DNA of 64,000 bases from Clavelina lepadiformis (Eukaryota; Chordata; Ascidiacea; Aplousobranchia; Clavelinidae). The stretch covers positions 23,010,479-23,074,478 of the forward strand of contig NC_135243.1 in the NCBI RefSeq assembly GCF_947623445.1, given 5' to 3'. Position numbers and translations under genes: made by a program. Every line of letters starts with the position of its first letter. The stretch's first letter is position 1. Below the pieces are notes generated by a model. The model was not told the DNA's origin. It saw only the letters and a list, made by a program, of their open reading frames with translations, and made no database searches. Shown piece after piece: positions 41,962 through 53,899 of the stretch.

Positions 41962-44900
41962 GTTATCCTACACATGTTCGAGATTCGAGACCAATGGTGT
42001 CTAGCTGCATTGGTAAAATATATTTCAGGTTTAGATCGTGTACATCGACACTGGTGTATTTCACTTTTTACATTTACCTTAGTGTTTACAGTACTAATAT
42101 TGGAATGAATTACGATAAAAATGAAATCAGCATTTACATAAAAGGAAATGTAATGTTAGTCAAATGGATATTTGTATAGTTCAGTCTCGGCGAGTCGTTA
42201 GCGATGCAATAATAAATAAACTCTGACGGCAGAGGTTTCCACAACAGATGTGACACTTATTCACTTTGACCAGGACGTACAACGTAAACTCTTATTTTGT
42301 AACTACATCAACGGTAAATAATCAACTGCGTATTGCGCTTGAACAAAAAACTATACAGTTACAGCTTCAAAAATAACAACTCTTGTTATCATCGCCTTCA
42401 TCAGGCCTACATAATAACATTTACTGAAGATAATGTACATAGTAGGTGCTCGTGAGAGAAGACACTTCAAAGAAAAACTTTGCCTGCGTGGTTAGTACAA
42501 GATGATTGCGTCAGAAACTGGATAGATTGCAAGATTAAATATTTCAATAAATAATTGCTGGAGGCGACTGCGGAATAGGAAAGCGTAGCAGTTAAAAACA
42601 ATTCTATGGATCGCACCACTTCAAATTTAAACCGCCAATGAACTTCAACTTTACTTTGCATATGACCTTCACATGGCACCATTCTATATGGTTAAACTAC
42701 ACTCTTCTTTTGCGTTACGTCACAGTTTTTTTTCCTTGACCGGTTAGATGTCGATGGACCTTTAGACAATAGCCTATTTGGCCAAATAGTACATCCAGGT
42801 CTCAGTGTGCGGAAATCAAGCAACAGAAAAACAACAATGCAATAATTGAGTCATAATATGAAACACGCAGTCAAAGGAAACAAACAGTCGTAAAAAGTAA
42901 AATATTAACAGTGAAAATTGTTCTTTCTCTGAATATTACGTTTCTCTCTATTATTCTTTCTCTATTATTATTCCTTTGCATATGTCTCAGGAAAAAGCGG
43001 GGAAAAGTGTGGAACACAACGCAAGCATCCACAGGTTTTCAGGAACTCAATCCCATGGCGCCGAACTAATTTGTAGCAGAATCACCTACCACTCTTCAAC
43101 CAAACTCTTACAGCCTTATGAAAACAATTCCATGTGGGAAGAACTGAATAATTCCACGGGAATGTTTACAGCATTTACTGTAGATAGACTACAGGTTTTT
43201 CTTCTTATATATTTTTCAGTTTTTAAGTCCAACAGCACTTCTGGACGACTCTCTGAAAAAGACATTTTCATGTAGCAAACAAGTAGCTTGGAGTTTTACA
43301 GTAGTTGCGTTACATAAGGTTAAGCGATAAAAACTATCTACGGCAAAATAGTAGTTATCACAGCTTACTTTCCCCTGTGTTCGAACAAGTCCCGGCTGTA
43401 TTTCCGAATCAATTTGTTGCTTTTCTCCTTGCACTGCTGTTCTGTGCCAGAGTAGCCGCACATTTTCCCACGCACCAAATCCCAAAGGAGCCAGTCAAGC
43501 GGTTTAGCGTTCCATAACATCTCAATCAGAAGAGCAAGGTGTCGCGTTGAATCCCGATGAAAGAGGTTTCCAGCTCCCCACACTTTTGATGTGAAATCGC
43601 AGTAACTCCATTCGCTAGTGGGCGCAGATTTGGCGAACTGAGAAAAAAGGCATTTTACTGCAAACAGCTGAGTGAAAATTGTTTATAAGACAGGTCGCAT
43701 TAGCTCCTGAGTAATCAGTCTGTTTTATGCTATCTTTATTAAGCAAGGTAATCAGTATTTGGAATTTGTGATGCGCTACGAATTACTGTATACATTTCTG
43801 TTCACATACAACCAATCGACACGGCCACTTTAATGCGAGTTGGCTCGAAATTTCAGTCGTTTGAACAAAAACGTGTTGTTGTAACAACAGTAAGTTACTT
43901 AATGGAAGGCGCACATGTCGAATTACCCAATAGGCAACTACACAGCTCCGGTACAATACCAACAGTTTGAACAAACTGCAACGACTTTCGCCATTTCAGC
44001 TATCGCATTTCATTCAACAAACTCACTTTTAGTATTTCGTCGGCGTAGTTTTTCACTGGAGTGACGTCATCTTCCATCATGAGAAAGTATTCTGGGTCGT
44101 GATGACGTATGGCGTGATTAAGGAGAAATCTCATATCTAGGTTTTGTTTCGAACGCCATTTAACCCTGGTCATTGTGTCCCCGAAGTTTGGGAAAAGCTT
44201 CGATTCCCAGCTTGGCTTTAATTCCTTTGGTGTTGATATTAACTACAAAATGAATACGATGTTTGTCACTTGTCAATCAACCTTTGGTAGCCTGAATGTT
44301 TACCTGTTACGTCATACTTTAAACATTCATATCGTGGTTCCAGTAAAGTTTGATTTGTGACTACTTAATAATTTTAACGGTAACCGATTTAAACACACCA
44401 TAGTATGGTGCAGTGACTGGTAGGCCTATATGCTTCATTATTCAAATCATGCTATATGACACGTTATACGATTTCTATTATTCCCAAGTATGGTTTAGTA
44501 AGTTTACAAACAAACAAAAGATTCTCTGAACACAACTTAATTGTACAAGACCAATACTCACCTTTAATAAACCGCTTTCAACTTCCCCTTTAAACATAAA
44601 ATAAACGCTCATAGCTCTTTGGCGAGATACTTCGAGATTTTCATCGGCGATGTAAACAAGGAATACGGTTCGGTTACGGAATTCTGGTGACAAGTCATGG
44701 AGGAGAAATTCCAGAGTTGTCAAGAGATAATCATGGGTTTTTCTGGAAATGCTCGGTATTCCCAGTAGTAACTCCGGTTTCTTTCTCGTTATTCCTAAAA
44801 CCGCTCTAGGCTCAGCATAGTCTATGATAGCAGATAGCTCGGAGGCCGCGTCACTTTCTGGGGGATAACTCTTTGAAATATTCTCTCCGAATTTCCACGA

Positions 44901-45751
44901 AATACTTTCAGCAGTTTTAGTAAAGTTGGCATCGTTCACCATTGCCATTATAGAGGCAAGCTTCGGGTCGATGGCATCTTTGTCAACGCTTATTGCCTGC
45001 TGGTTTTGACGTTTTGAACTTTCTTCAATGGCTGCTAATGTTGATTTCCTGTAATTTCTGGTACCGGTGGTGCCTTCTGTGGAATATGACAAAAGCAAGT
45101 AATTTGCCAGCACAAATGCACCGGCTACAAGTAGAGCCTTACAAACGCATCTCCGCCTATAACTCATTTTAAATCTGCCACTACCAGCAAACCTGAAGAA
45201 CGAAAAAAATTAATTCTATTAAAACCATGTGATAAATGATCAACTGGTGGCGATCTTTGGCCGGTGCAAAGACTACCTGATACGCTACTATATGTAATGT
45301 AGTTTTACTAAGCGAGCTACAGAATAAAAATATTTAACTGCCTAATAAACCTTCAATAATTATAATTACACAATGTTCCTGAATGTTATGCTCATTTTAC
45401 AATTCTTATAAAGGATTAATCCCATATGAGACATAACAAACCTACCGTGCAACACAATGAGTTAAGTAAAGTACGGTACAACTGCGCAATATATGGCCCT
45501 CGCAACGGTTCCATGAGTCTCGCATAATCTTTAGTACAAAGTCGTGCATTAAACTTTTTTGAAAATCTTTACGTAAAAATCATTATTACAGGATCTTCGT
45601 CTCTTAGCAACAAACATTTATATATCATACTTTTGTGCTGATATTATAATGATTGTCTACGTCATTAAGGCTTCGGTTTTTACGTCACTATCGGTATTAT
45701 TAGAGCATGTTACGAAATGTTAAGTGACAGAAAATCTCAAAAATCACAGCT
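41962..45751. repeat. Tandem duplication, copy 2, carrying a GT54 gene
   Basis: Second copy of the unit at 38087-41855, in the same orientation. Differences are mainly single substitutions and a few small indels. The homology ends near 45751, where the copies diverge abruptly. Confidence 0.96.
43216..45167 (-). CDS. MGAT4-like N-acetylglucosaminyltransferase (GT54), copy 2
   Basis: Exons 45167-44562, 44242-44027, 43637-43369 and 43252-43216 give 375 codons with the same splice sites as copy 1. The frame is open and the EDD motif and cysteines are kept, so it looks functional. In exon 1 the two proteins differ at nine positions, and six fall between residues 99 and 122 in the stem (for example N99K, T102P, T103P, E122A). 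In exons 2-4 I see three replacements (Leu/Pro in FLNF/FPNF, Ala/Val after DDVTP, Ile/Ser in exon 4) against several silent changes. Role as for copy 1. Its upstream region differs after 45751, so regulation could differ. Confidence 0.92.
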
Positions 45752-48258
45752 CAACACGAGCTAGTACTGCAATTGTGCATACACTTCTCAATATACGCTT
45801 CGTCTCCTCAGCTAAAATACCTTAGCGTGTCCACTTACCATTGAAAGTAGCCTAATTGTGACAAGTCTGAAACCTATAATGATCGCTACAAACTTTGAAC
45901 AGGAAGCACGCATAAGGCGATAGCGTTATCGAAACCAGCTGTATATATATGCACATAGGATAAACTCCTTGCTTGCATATTTCGAATTGAATATAGAGGC
46001 AATCCTAAAACAGTGTTAACAACATACGCTGCTTGTGATAATGTGAAGTTTGAAGTAAAAGTCCATTAGCGTCTGGCTTAGCTTGCTAGCGGTTTTAGCG
46101 ACCTTGTCGTACAATATATATGAACGACAGCAGAGAGACTTTTCGATTCAATGCTGGTACTAAACTAGAACTTTTAAAGCACACAGAGCTTAGGTTTCTT
46201 CTGTGACGGTTACGCTTCGTATCATGGGTTGTTTTGTAAACGCTGAAATTCTATATTGGGATCTTGCAATTCATTTGTTGACCAAACTTAAATTCTCCTT
46301 AATGCAGTTCAGATAAATTACCTCGCTTGAACTGGTGTGACATATAAATACTGTTGTAACGTTTGCAATCTTTCCTTTTACCCTTTTACTCTTTCACTTG
46401 TTACCAAGCACAATGTAATATTCAGTAAGCTATGCCCAAAGGTGAAAGCCTTTGTGTCTGATAATAAATAAAATGGGAACTTTATCATTTAGTAATATGC
46501 ATAGACAGAATTTAAGCAACTAACAGCATAGTCACGCCGTTTGAGGAATGAGAACTCATACCATTGAAGCAGAAGCAAAACAAGTCATCAACCATCAATC
46601 GTCCTCGCTCATATTCTAACAATTACCGCCAGTGTATGCGGTCTTTATGGCGAATATGTTTGTTATGTAATACTTCACACAAGTATTACACAATAAAAAC
46701 ACATATATGTCATACTTCTTTCAGTAAGGCGGTACATTTGCATTTAGCGTCTTTTCGTCCGGTACGCTACTGCTATACAGATTTCATATCACTGGTATGC
46801 ATTATACACTATGAATGGATATACACTGGATCCATATCGCAACACTGGTCATGCGACAAAACGCAGCCACGTTCCGCTTTCACTTGGCGCTGTCAAACAT
46901 ATCAAAAGTTGCTTACGCGTTTGACCAGTTTAATAATTTATGGCAGTGACAATAGGTTCCCCGTTTCTATTCATTCAACGAATTTGTTGTGTTTCGCTAA
47001 TCCTGTACAATTTCTGTAGCTGGGCTGAAGGCGCTAGTGGCACTGCTTCATTTCCGCGTAGACGTAGCATGACGCATTCTTTAACAAAATTAACAGGATA
47101 ACTATAGGATAACAGGGCTATAGGATAACTCTTATAACTCTTAAGTGCATTCAACTTGGAACGTTTGTCTGTTTTCAGAAGAATCAGCTTTTGATTTGCT
47201 CCTAGATCACCCTAAGGTCATTTTTGCACCTAAAATTTCCGAGTTGTCTGGCACTTCTCATTAAGTTTGTGTATCAAGTGAGATCTCTACTAATAAGCCA
47301 TTCTGACGATCGTAAATATCGTAAGTCATCTGTTTGTCACCGTCAAGTTCATACTCGAGAAATGTTATGGTCGATTGCGTTTTGATGCCAAACGCTGGCT
47401 GCTGCTTTACACTTTTCAGCCGCATCAGTAATTATCTAAGATATCGCTATAAAAGCAATCCAAATCGCAACTGTTGTATTTACGGCTGCATACAGCAACA
47501 TCCCGGGTTAAACGGCTAAATATTTACTTTGGAGGTAAATTTACTTTATTCTTTATTTACTTATTTAAATGAAAGAAACGTAATTCTGTGTTGTCTTATC
47601 ATAATGCGTCCTGTTTTGTGTCAAGATTATTTTTCAGGGGTCGTAATCACAACAATAAAAAACTGGTTATGATATCACTAAGCCTATAACACTAGCTCGA
47701 ACTAGGATTGATAACAATGATAAGTGTGACGAAGGAAATGACTGTTAATTTCAACAAGGTCAGATGGGATTACTGTGCGCCATAACGCAATAACAGATTA
47801 TAGAAAAACTGTCATTTCCATCAAATTAGCGCAGCTGTTGTTGTTTCCTTTGCAGTACAGTGTACAAGCAGCCAATTGACAATGTATATGGCAATTATTT
47901 GCATAAGTTAACGAAGTTTTCGCACATACGTCTCCGGTTTGGTAAAGTCCTTACGGTGGCGCTGTGGAACAGTATGACCATTGAGCAAGACAGAATAAGA
48001 AAGAACACTTAGAAGAATGTATTCACTGAAAATTGTATTAAGTAAGAAGAAAACAAGCTTCAGTGATGAGAAATCATTTAATGGTGGCGAGACTTTCCTC
48101 AGTCCAAGGATCTATGAATGGAATATCGTTGTAACGATTCCACTATCATACACTAACAGGAAGCTGTGATATCAGTGCAATAGCAAACATGCTTACTTCA
48201 TTTGGCAACATAAGTCGAACCTTATTCTGCCCAAATACTGCTTGTATCCATAGCTTAC
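45752..48258. other. Spacer with no supported gene
   Basis: 2.5 kb downstream of the GT54 duplication. The longest frame (46564-47019, 151 codons, plus) has no recognisable motif and rich, scattered Cys/His/Ser codons like antisense or random sequence. No splice partners were found. No RNA gene is seen. Confidence 0.4.
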
Positions 48259-48410
48259 CCGATAGAAATGCCGACAGATGAAGAATACGACAACAAGGAA
48301 ACAAGGAACAAAATCTACACACCGGTAGATAAATTCAAAATAGGGGCCTAAACGGCAATAATGTCTCGAAAACTCCCGAGAGAAAATGTAACAGTTGACA
48401 TTCGAAAGAG
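48259..48410 (-). CDS. Isolated exon-like segment, possibly from a GPCR (ECL2-TM5 like)
   Basis: On the minus strand, a long pyrimidine tract and TTATTGCAG precede 48410, and a strong donor CGG|GTAAGC follows 48259. The frame reads LSNVNCYIFSREFSRHYCRL, then a hydrophobic helix (VDFVPCFLVVVFFICRHFYR). That pattern, cysteines in a loop and then a helix ending in basic residues, recalls the second extracellular loop and TM5 of a rhodopsin-like receptor. I could not find neighbouring exons with matching phase in either direction. It could be a gene fragment or chance. Confidence 0.25.
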
Positions 48411-49026
48411 CTGCAATAACAAAAGGAAAGCAAAAAGCCAATCGAAACGGAAACAATTTTCAAAAAGAAGAAACATCTTTAGAGGTTCACCAATCATCAC
48501 ACTTATCGCTGTATCTTATCTCAAAAATATGACGTGGGATTTTCGTAGGGCATCATCCAAAATTTTCAAAAGTCATAGTTCTGCAAACGCATTAGCGATT
48601 CTTGCTTCATTTTAGTGGTCTTGATCAGCATTTCATTCGACATTATCAATTTGACAATATCATGCAAGTATATCATCTGCCCTGGAACCAAAGAACAACA
48701 AATAATTCCGTTACGTTTGAAACAATTAGTCATAACGTTTCCTGTACGACTACTTATTTATCAGCATATCGATATATTTCTGAGTATATGCGTGTACAAT
48801 CTATATGCATTTTCTCTATGTACAACAGGTATAAAGCCAGCGTGTACATACTTTGTTGAAAGTGCTAAATTCGAAGGTGCAATCTCTGCTTTTGTTTAAT
48901 AGCTTGTATACATATTATAGCCTACATGTAGATGAGTTATCTTTGTCCAACCAAAGAGTTCTTAAAGAAAGTACAACTTATTCAGCTTAAGCTATCTAAG
49001 CTTATTGTGAACTGGCATGATTGCAG
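48411..49026. other. Region upstream of the first visible kinase exon
   Basis: The true start of the kinase gene should be here or further left; I could not identify it. Overlapping frames at 48361-48899 lack domain or splice support. Confidence 0.35.
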
Positions 49027-52000
49027 CAGGAAACAACAGCCTTAAAAAGTGCAACGTTTTCCAAGTTATCAAGGAGCTCAGGCCATGACCAACGCTCAGG
49101 TAAGTTATTTGAAACGATAGAGGAAATCGTGTTTTATAGAAAATAGTTTACAAGATAATTAACGGTCTAATAGTAATAGCCAAGCTTAAATACGGATTCA
49201 TAGATCACGCTATTTCGAGCTGATGACGTCTTTTGTGTCATCGGTGAGCGAGGTAGCCTTGGGAGTGGATCGTACGGCAAAGTTCGTTTGGGACTTCACG
49301 AAATACTCGGACAAATTGCTGTAAAATGTTCTGAGATGAAAGGAGGTATCCACGAGAGGGACCTGCTTGAGAAAAAGTGAGCTATGATATTGTGCAAGTT
49401 GTGCAAGTTGTTGGTTGAAGGTTTATATTTTTGAGGGTATCTTGACTGAGTTTTATCACGGGTAGGATCAAAAAAGAAATTGGTTACCTCCAACAAGCCA
49501 ACCACGAAAACATAGTTCGTGTTTACGGATGGACGCAATGGCCTGGTGCAATCGCGATTATCATGGAATATCTCAGCGCTGGCAATCTGAAAACCATCCT
49601 TTTGGATGAAGACATCGTCTTGGGCCCATTAATAAGAACAAGATTTGGTGCAGAGATTGCCAACGGACTTGCTTTCATCCACAATCTCTTTGATGACAAA
49701 CGACTGTTGCATGGGGATATAAAACCAGAAAACATTCTCATGACCGAGGATTTACATTGCAAGATTGGAGACTTTGGCGCGGCGGAGTTGTGCAGCTTCA
49801 CTGGATCAAGCACACTTAGCAAAAGAAGATCTTCTCTGCAAATGACGCTCTTTTACGCCGCTCCAGAACGTCTACGTGATATTAGCACAAAACTGACTAC
49901 AAAATATGACACCTACAGCGTTGGAATAACCTACCACATGATTTTGGCCAGAGAGTTACCTCTTACTATCGGGACATCTGTGACTACTTTTATAGAGGCG
50001 ATTGTGAACGGTCAACGACCGAGCCTCGAAAGCATTCTCGAGTATGAACGAAGCTTATAAGCAGGGAACAATGATGCTGGGATCATTCGCTTCTTCAAGG
50101 AGGAAATGATCGGATGCTGGCAACAAGATCCTGCTGATCGACCAACCATGACGGAAGTCAAGGAAAGGTTGTACGACAAGTTAGCCAACCGCAACGTTTA
50201 TGTCATTGAAGATCAAGTTGGAAAGGCGTTGGGTGAAATGAAGTTGAGAAAGTCATCTTTCAATAAAGACGATTGTCTGCCCGCTTACTACGGTCTGTCA
50301 CCAAATTTTGATTTTAATGGTAAGCAAATGTAGTCAAAGCATTGACTTACTCAAAGATAAAAAGCACGTTAATTAATTGTATCTTGATATTTCGTTTGAA
50401 GCCCGAAAAGGATCAAGATCTGATAACAAACCTATACAATGAATCACTACACATTTGTCGTAGTGGTAAAGAATGTTAGTTATACCATTGTATACATATA
50501 TTATTTATATGTGTGTATATACGTTTGTGTATATATTTATGCCATTATATATATGTACTTAAAGCAGTATAGCCTACAGTCACAACAAAATCCAGTCATT
50601 CAGTTTCTCATTAAAAATCAGCTGATCTGCTGCCACAACAATTAGAACCAACCTGCTGTTCGCTTGATTATCCAGACCCAAGCTCTCCTATCAGAAACGG
50701 TAAGGGAGGCAGGGGCGAAAAGTCACACATGCTATAGTTGTAACATGGGAGTTTCTTAAATATCAGTTTTTGCATAAGAAAGTTTTTAAACTTGCAAGTA
50801 TGTCGTTACTAACATGATTTTTCCTTTTCGCACAGTTTGGGGCCTGTGTGAATATATTTAAGCAATAAAGTTGTTCATAATTTTCTATTGTTCGGCTTAA
50901 CATTGAATTTTTCAGCTTACTTATTTAATGTAGAATATAAACGTTTCGTTTTGTAAGAATTTGCTATTGTTTGTAAGAATGCTTTGTAATAGGTTCTTCA
51001 AAATTGAATTTATAAGTATAAGTTGCCTATAAAGTTCCTCGGAAGTTAAGTTAAGTTAAACAGTGAGTTGAATAAAGTTGAACATTAAAAGGCTGGATTA
51101 ACAAGCTGCGGAAAATAATTGTAGGTTAAGATACGTTACGAAGATTTTGTCAAAAAATAGTGATTAACACTCTAAAGATATCATTGTGACTTAGTTCTCA
51201 CAATACGTGACTACTAGGACAGTGACCACTTTTTCCAGCCAAGGTTTTGATACTGGATAGATTGTTTTAAATCCCTGTAAATCATATAAAGTCGGAAACA
51301 TGACAAAAATGGTTCTTTGGGAAAGATTGCAGTTTACCAAATACCATTAAAACGTTTAGTAGCGTTAGAGTACTAGTTTTAATTTAAAAGTGACCATGAA
51401 AATTGTTGCTAATTAATGCTGGAATAGATTTTAAGCGTTTTGAATACTCTTAACGTTTATGCTTTGCTTCTAATGTAGAGATTGCATGTAGACGGGAGGA
51501 ATTTCAAGGTAAAAAACGAGTGGAACATGAAGACAGCGAACCTTCTGAAATTTTGTCATCAGGTATCTCATATATAGAAAAAGCTTTGTCTGTCTTAATT
51601 CTAAGCTATAATAATGAAATAATCAGTTAATGCTAAACTTGGATGTCTGTCAAAATCTATAGGCTATATATAAGGTATGTATAGAATTCTGTATCGTTTC
51701 AGCTCAAGCGCAAATACAAGGCTGCCTGGAAACCTTGCACAAAAACGATTTCTTAAAGGGCATGGAAGACGACTCCCTTCTGACTCTTGCTAAATCTGAT
51801 ATAATGCAAATACACAGCTACGTGTCTTCAAAACATACTCAAGTAAATCGTGTGATTACTAGAACGAAATTCTGAGTATAAATAACCTCACAGCTTCCCT
51901 CAAGTATAGGAAAGTAAACTTATCTATCTTAAACGCTATGTCGCAGTATAGTAAACAGCTGTATCGCTTTAAAGTTTCAAGGCTTTCCATTAAAGGATTT

Positions 52001-53899
52001 GAATTAACAAACCGTTTAACAGGAGTTTCGCACAGAAGTTATAAAGGTGGTGTTACACAATGATGCAATCCCTCTTTTTCTTCAGTACTTCAAAGTTTTA
52101 GTTAACGACGGAAACAAGTACCCAAAAAACAGGTTATATAAGCTAAAAGGTTTATAACTTACGTTTTGCACACTTGGTATGAATCACTGAGATGTATACA
52201 CAAAAACATACGCAACGTATTACAGTATGTCTAGAAGTATTAGCTATTGTTGAAGACATGCGCCACATTTTCTAGATTGAGTGAGGATCTCCTTTTGCGT
52301 CTGGAGTACCTCATATTAAGTATGACTGACGTCAGTTCTATCTTTTGCGTCAGCTGCGGAAAACAAGGCTTGCTGTCATTACTCGTCACGCACTTACGTA
52401 AACTAAATAGCCTATCCCTGGTTCCGGTACAGGTAAACAGCTTGTTAGTACTAAAGCATCACATGCCTAAAAATTGGAAAAGAATCCTTGAAGAGGTGCT
52501 TAGTGCTCAAATTGTCTTATAGTGGCAAGAAAAGGCTGAGATAGCCACCGTCAGCATTCTACTCAACTGCGCACGGTTTCAAAACTCTTCCAAGTATGTC
52601 AGCAAGAATGACACTTTCTCTGTCATGATGGCTTATCAAAAAGAAATGGCGGAAGAGCCTGTAAGTCTGCGTACCCTTTATCTGTCTGTCTGTTTGTTTG
52701 TCTGTCTATCTGTCTATACGTCCGTTTGTCTGTTCCTTCGCCTAGATACCTTTCTTGCGGTTTGTGACAGCAAATTTTCAAGTTAATAAACCCGACAGAT
52801 GTATAGTAGGTAGAATGCTACCTTGAATAATACATTGTTACTTTTTTCCAGAAAATAAACAGAATTGAATTGTTAACTTTATCCGCCTTCCTGCTTGCTT
52901 ACGTAGCCGGTGAAGATCATATTGGCGAGGTCAAAGTGCACACGACTCTAATCCATACAATCATCTGGGTAAGCAACAAACATCATGAAACATCACGAAA
53001 CATCATGAAGCATGAAGATAACATAAATGGAAGTTTAATAATATCATGGAAGTTAACATTAAAGGATTAAATATATAATTTCGACCATTCTGAAAACGTT
53101 TGGTACTCAGATCTATAGCAGTTGAGGAGACCATATTGTATAACTTTATTTGCATTAACAACAGCATCTAACTGAAGGATTGAAACAATCCAATCGGCTT
53201 ATCAAGTTTCACGACGGTTATTGTTTAACTTGGGAATTATGTGATGGTTTGGCCCAGTTGGCTTACAACTCTGACAACGCAGCAGCTATTTTTAAAATTC
53301 AGGATTCCGTTGATTGCATTTTGTCAACACTAAAGTCAGGTCATTGTCGTCTTATAAGTTTTACCATAGAGCTAAATTAAAAACCTTTCTACTTTCCCGG
53401 GACTTCTGCGTTGTAGAATGTGTAATCAAACAATGTCAGTTATGCCTACGTCAATGTCAGATAAATATTTACTTTATTAAAATCCCGCTATGACATAACA
53501 ACTAACACTGTTCGCTTTCTTTTATAAATAAAGTCAAAATTCTCTCGTTTGCAGATACGGAAATCGACCGGCGGGCTGGCCTGCACTTAATCTATAGCTT
53601 GTCAAAAAACTCCAAGAAAAAAGTCACGAAGCACACAAAGCTGATCAACTATTTAGAAACCATGAGAGTACAAGATCCAATTGTGTAAGTCTGCAAACCT
53701 TGTTCAGCCTATTAAGACAGTCAAAACGTGTAAATAAGACAATATTATTAATGATAATATTAAGACAATCAAAACGTGTAAATAATTTTGTAAATATTCA
53801 ACTCACAGGGATATGAGAAGTCTGGCTGACAAGGTTCTTCAACAAATAAACTCTACTACAAATTCTGGGATCTGGGCCATTATGAAGTTGAGGAAATGA
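49027..53899 (+). CDS. TKL/IRAK-like protein kinase with armadillo-like C-terminal domain; in-frame TAA in the kinase domain
   Basis: Thirteen exons join in phase: 49027-49099, 49220-49376, 49466-50319, 50646-50699, 51479-51562, 51703-51842, 52086-52132, 52276-52432, 52523-52660, 52852-52968, 53165-53339, 53555-53684, 53809-53899 (TGA). The initiator exon is not identified. The kinase has the P-loop GSLGSGSYGKV, the lysine in IAVKCSEM, HGDIKPENIL, DFG in KIGDFGAA, AAPERL and late CWQQDPADRPTM. HGDIK recalls IRAK-type TKL kinases. The second half is helical and resembles armadillo repeats (DNAAAIFKIQDSVDCILSTL, DTEIDRRAGLHLIYSLSKN). A TAA at 50058-50060 interrupts the frame between APE and the RPT segment. 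The frame then continues unchanged through ten more exons with good splice sites. Polymorphism, assembly error, recent pseudogene or readthrough are all possible. No death domain was seen. Confidence 0.82.
52680..52735. repeat. CTGT-type microsatellite
   Basis: Imperfect repeats of ctgt, tgtt and ctat tetranucleotides in an intron of the kinase gene, starting 20 bp after the donor at 52661. Confidence 0.8.

Noticed and set aside
46564-47019. 151-codon plus-strand frame
   Set aside because: No motif, signal peptide, splice context or plausible composition; it fits chance in a spacer.
52680-52735. Possible CRISPR-like or regulatory repeat
   Set aside because: It is a simple tetranucleotide microsatellite in an intron, with no spacers.
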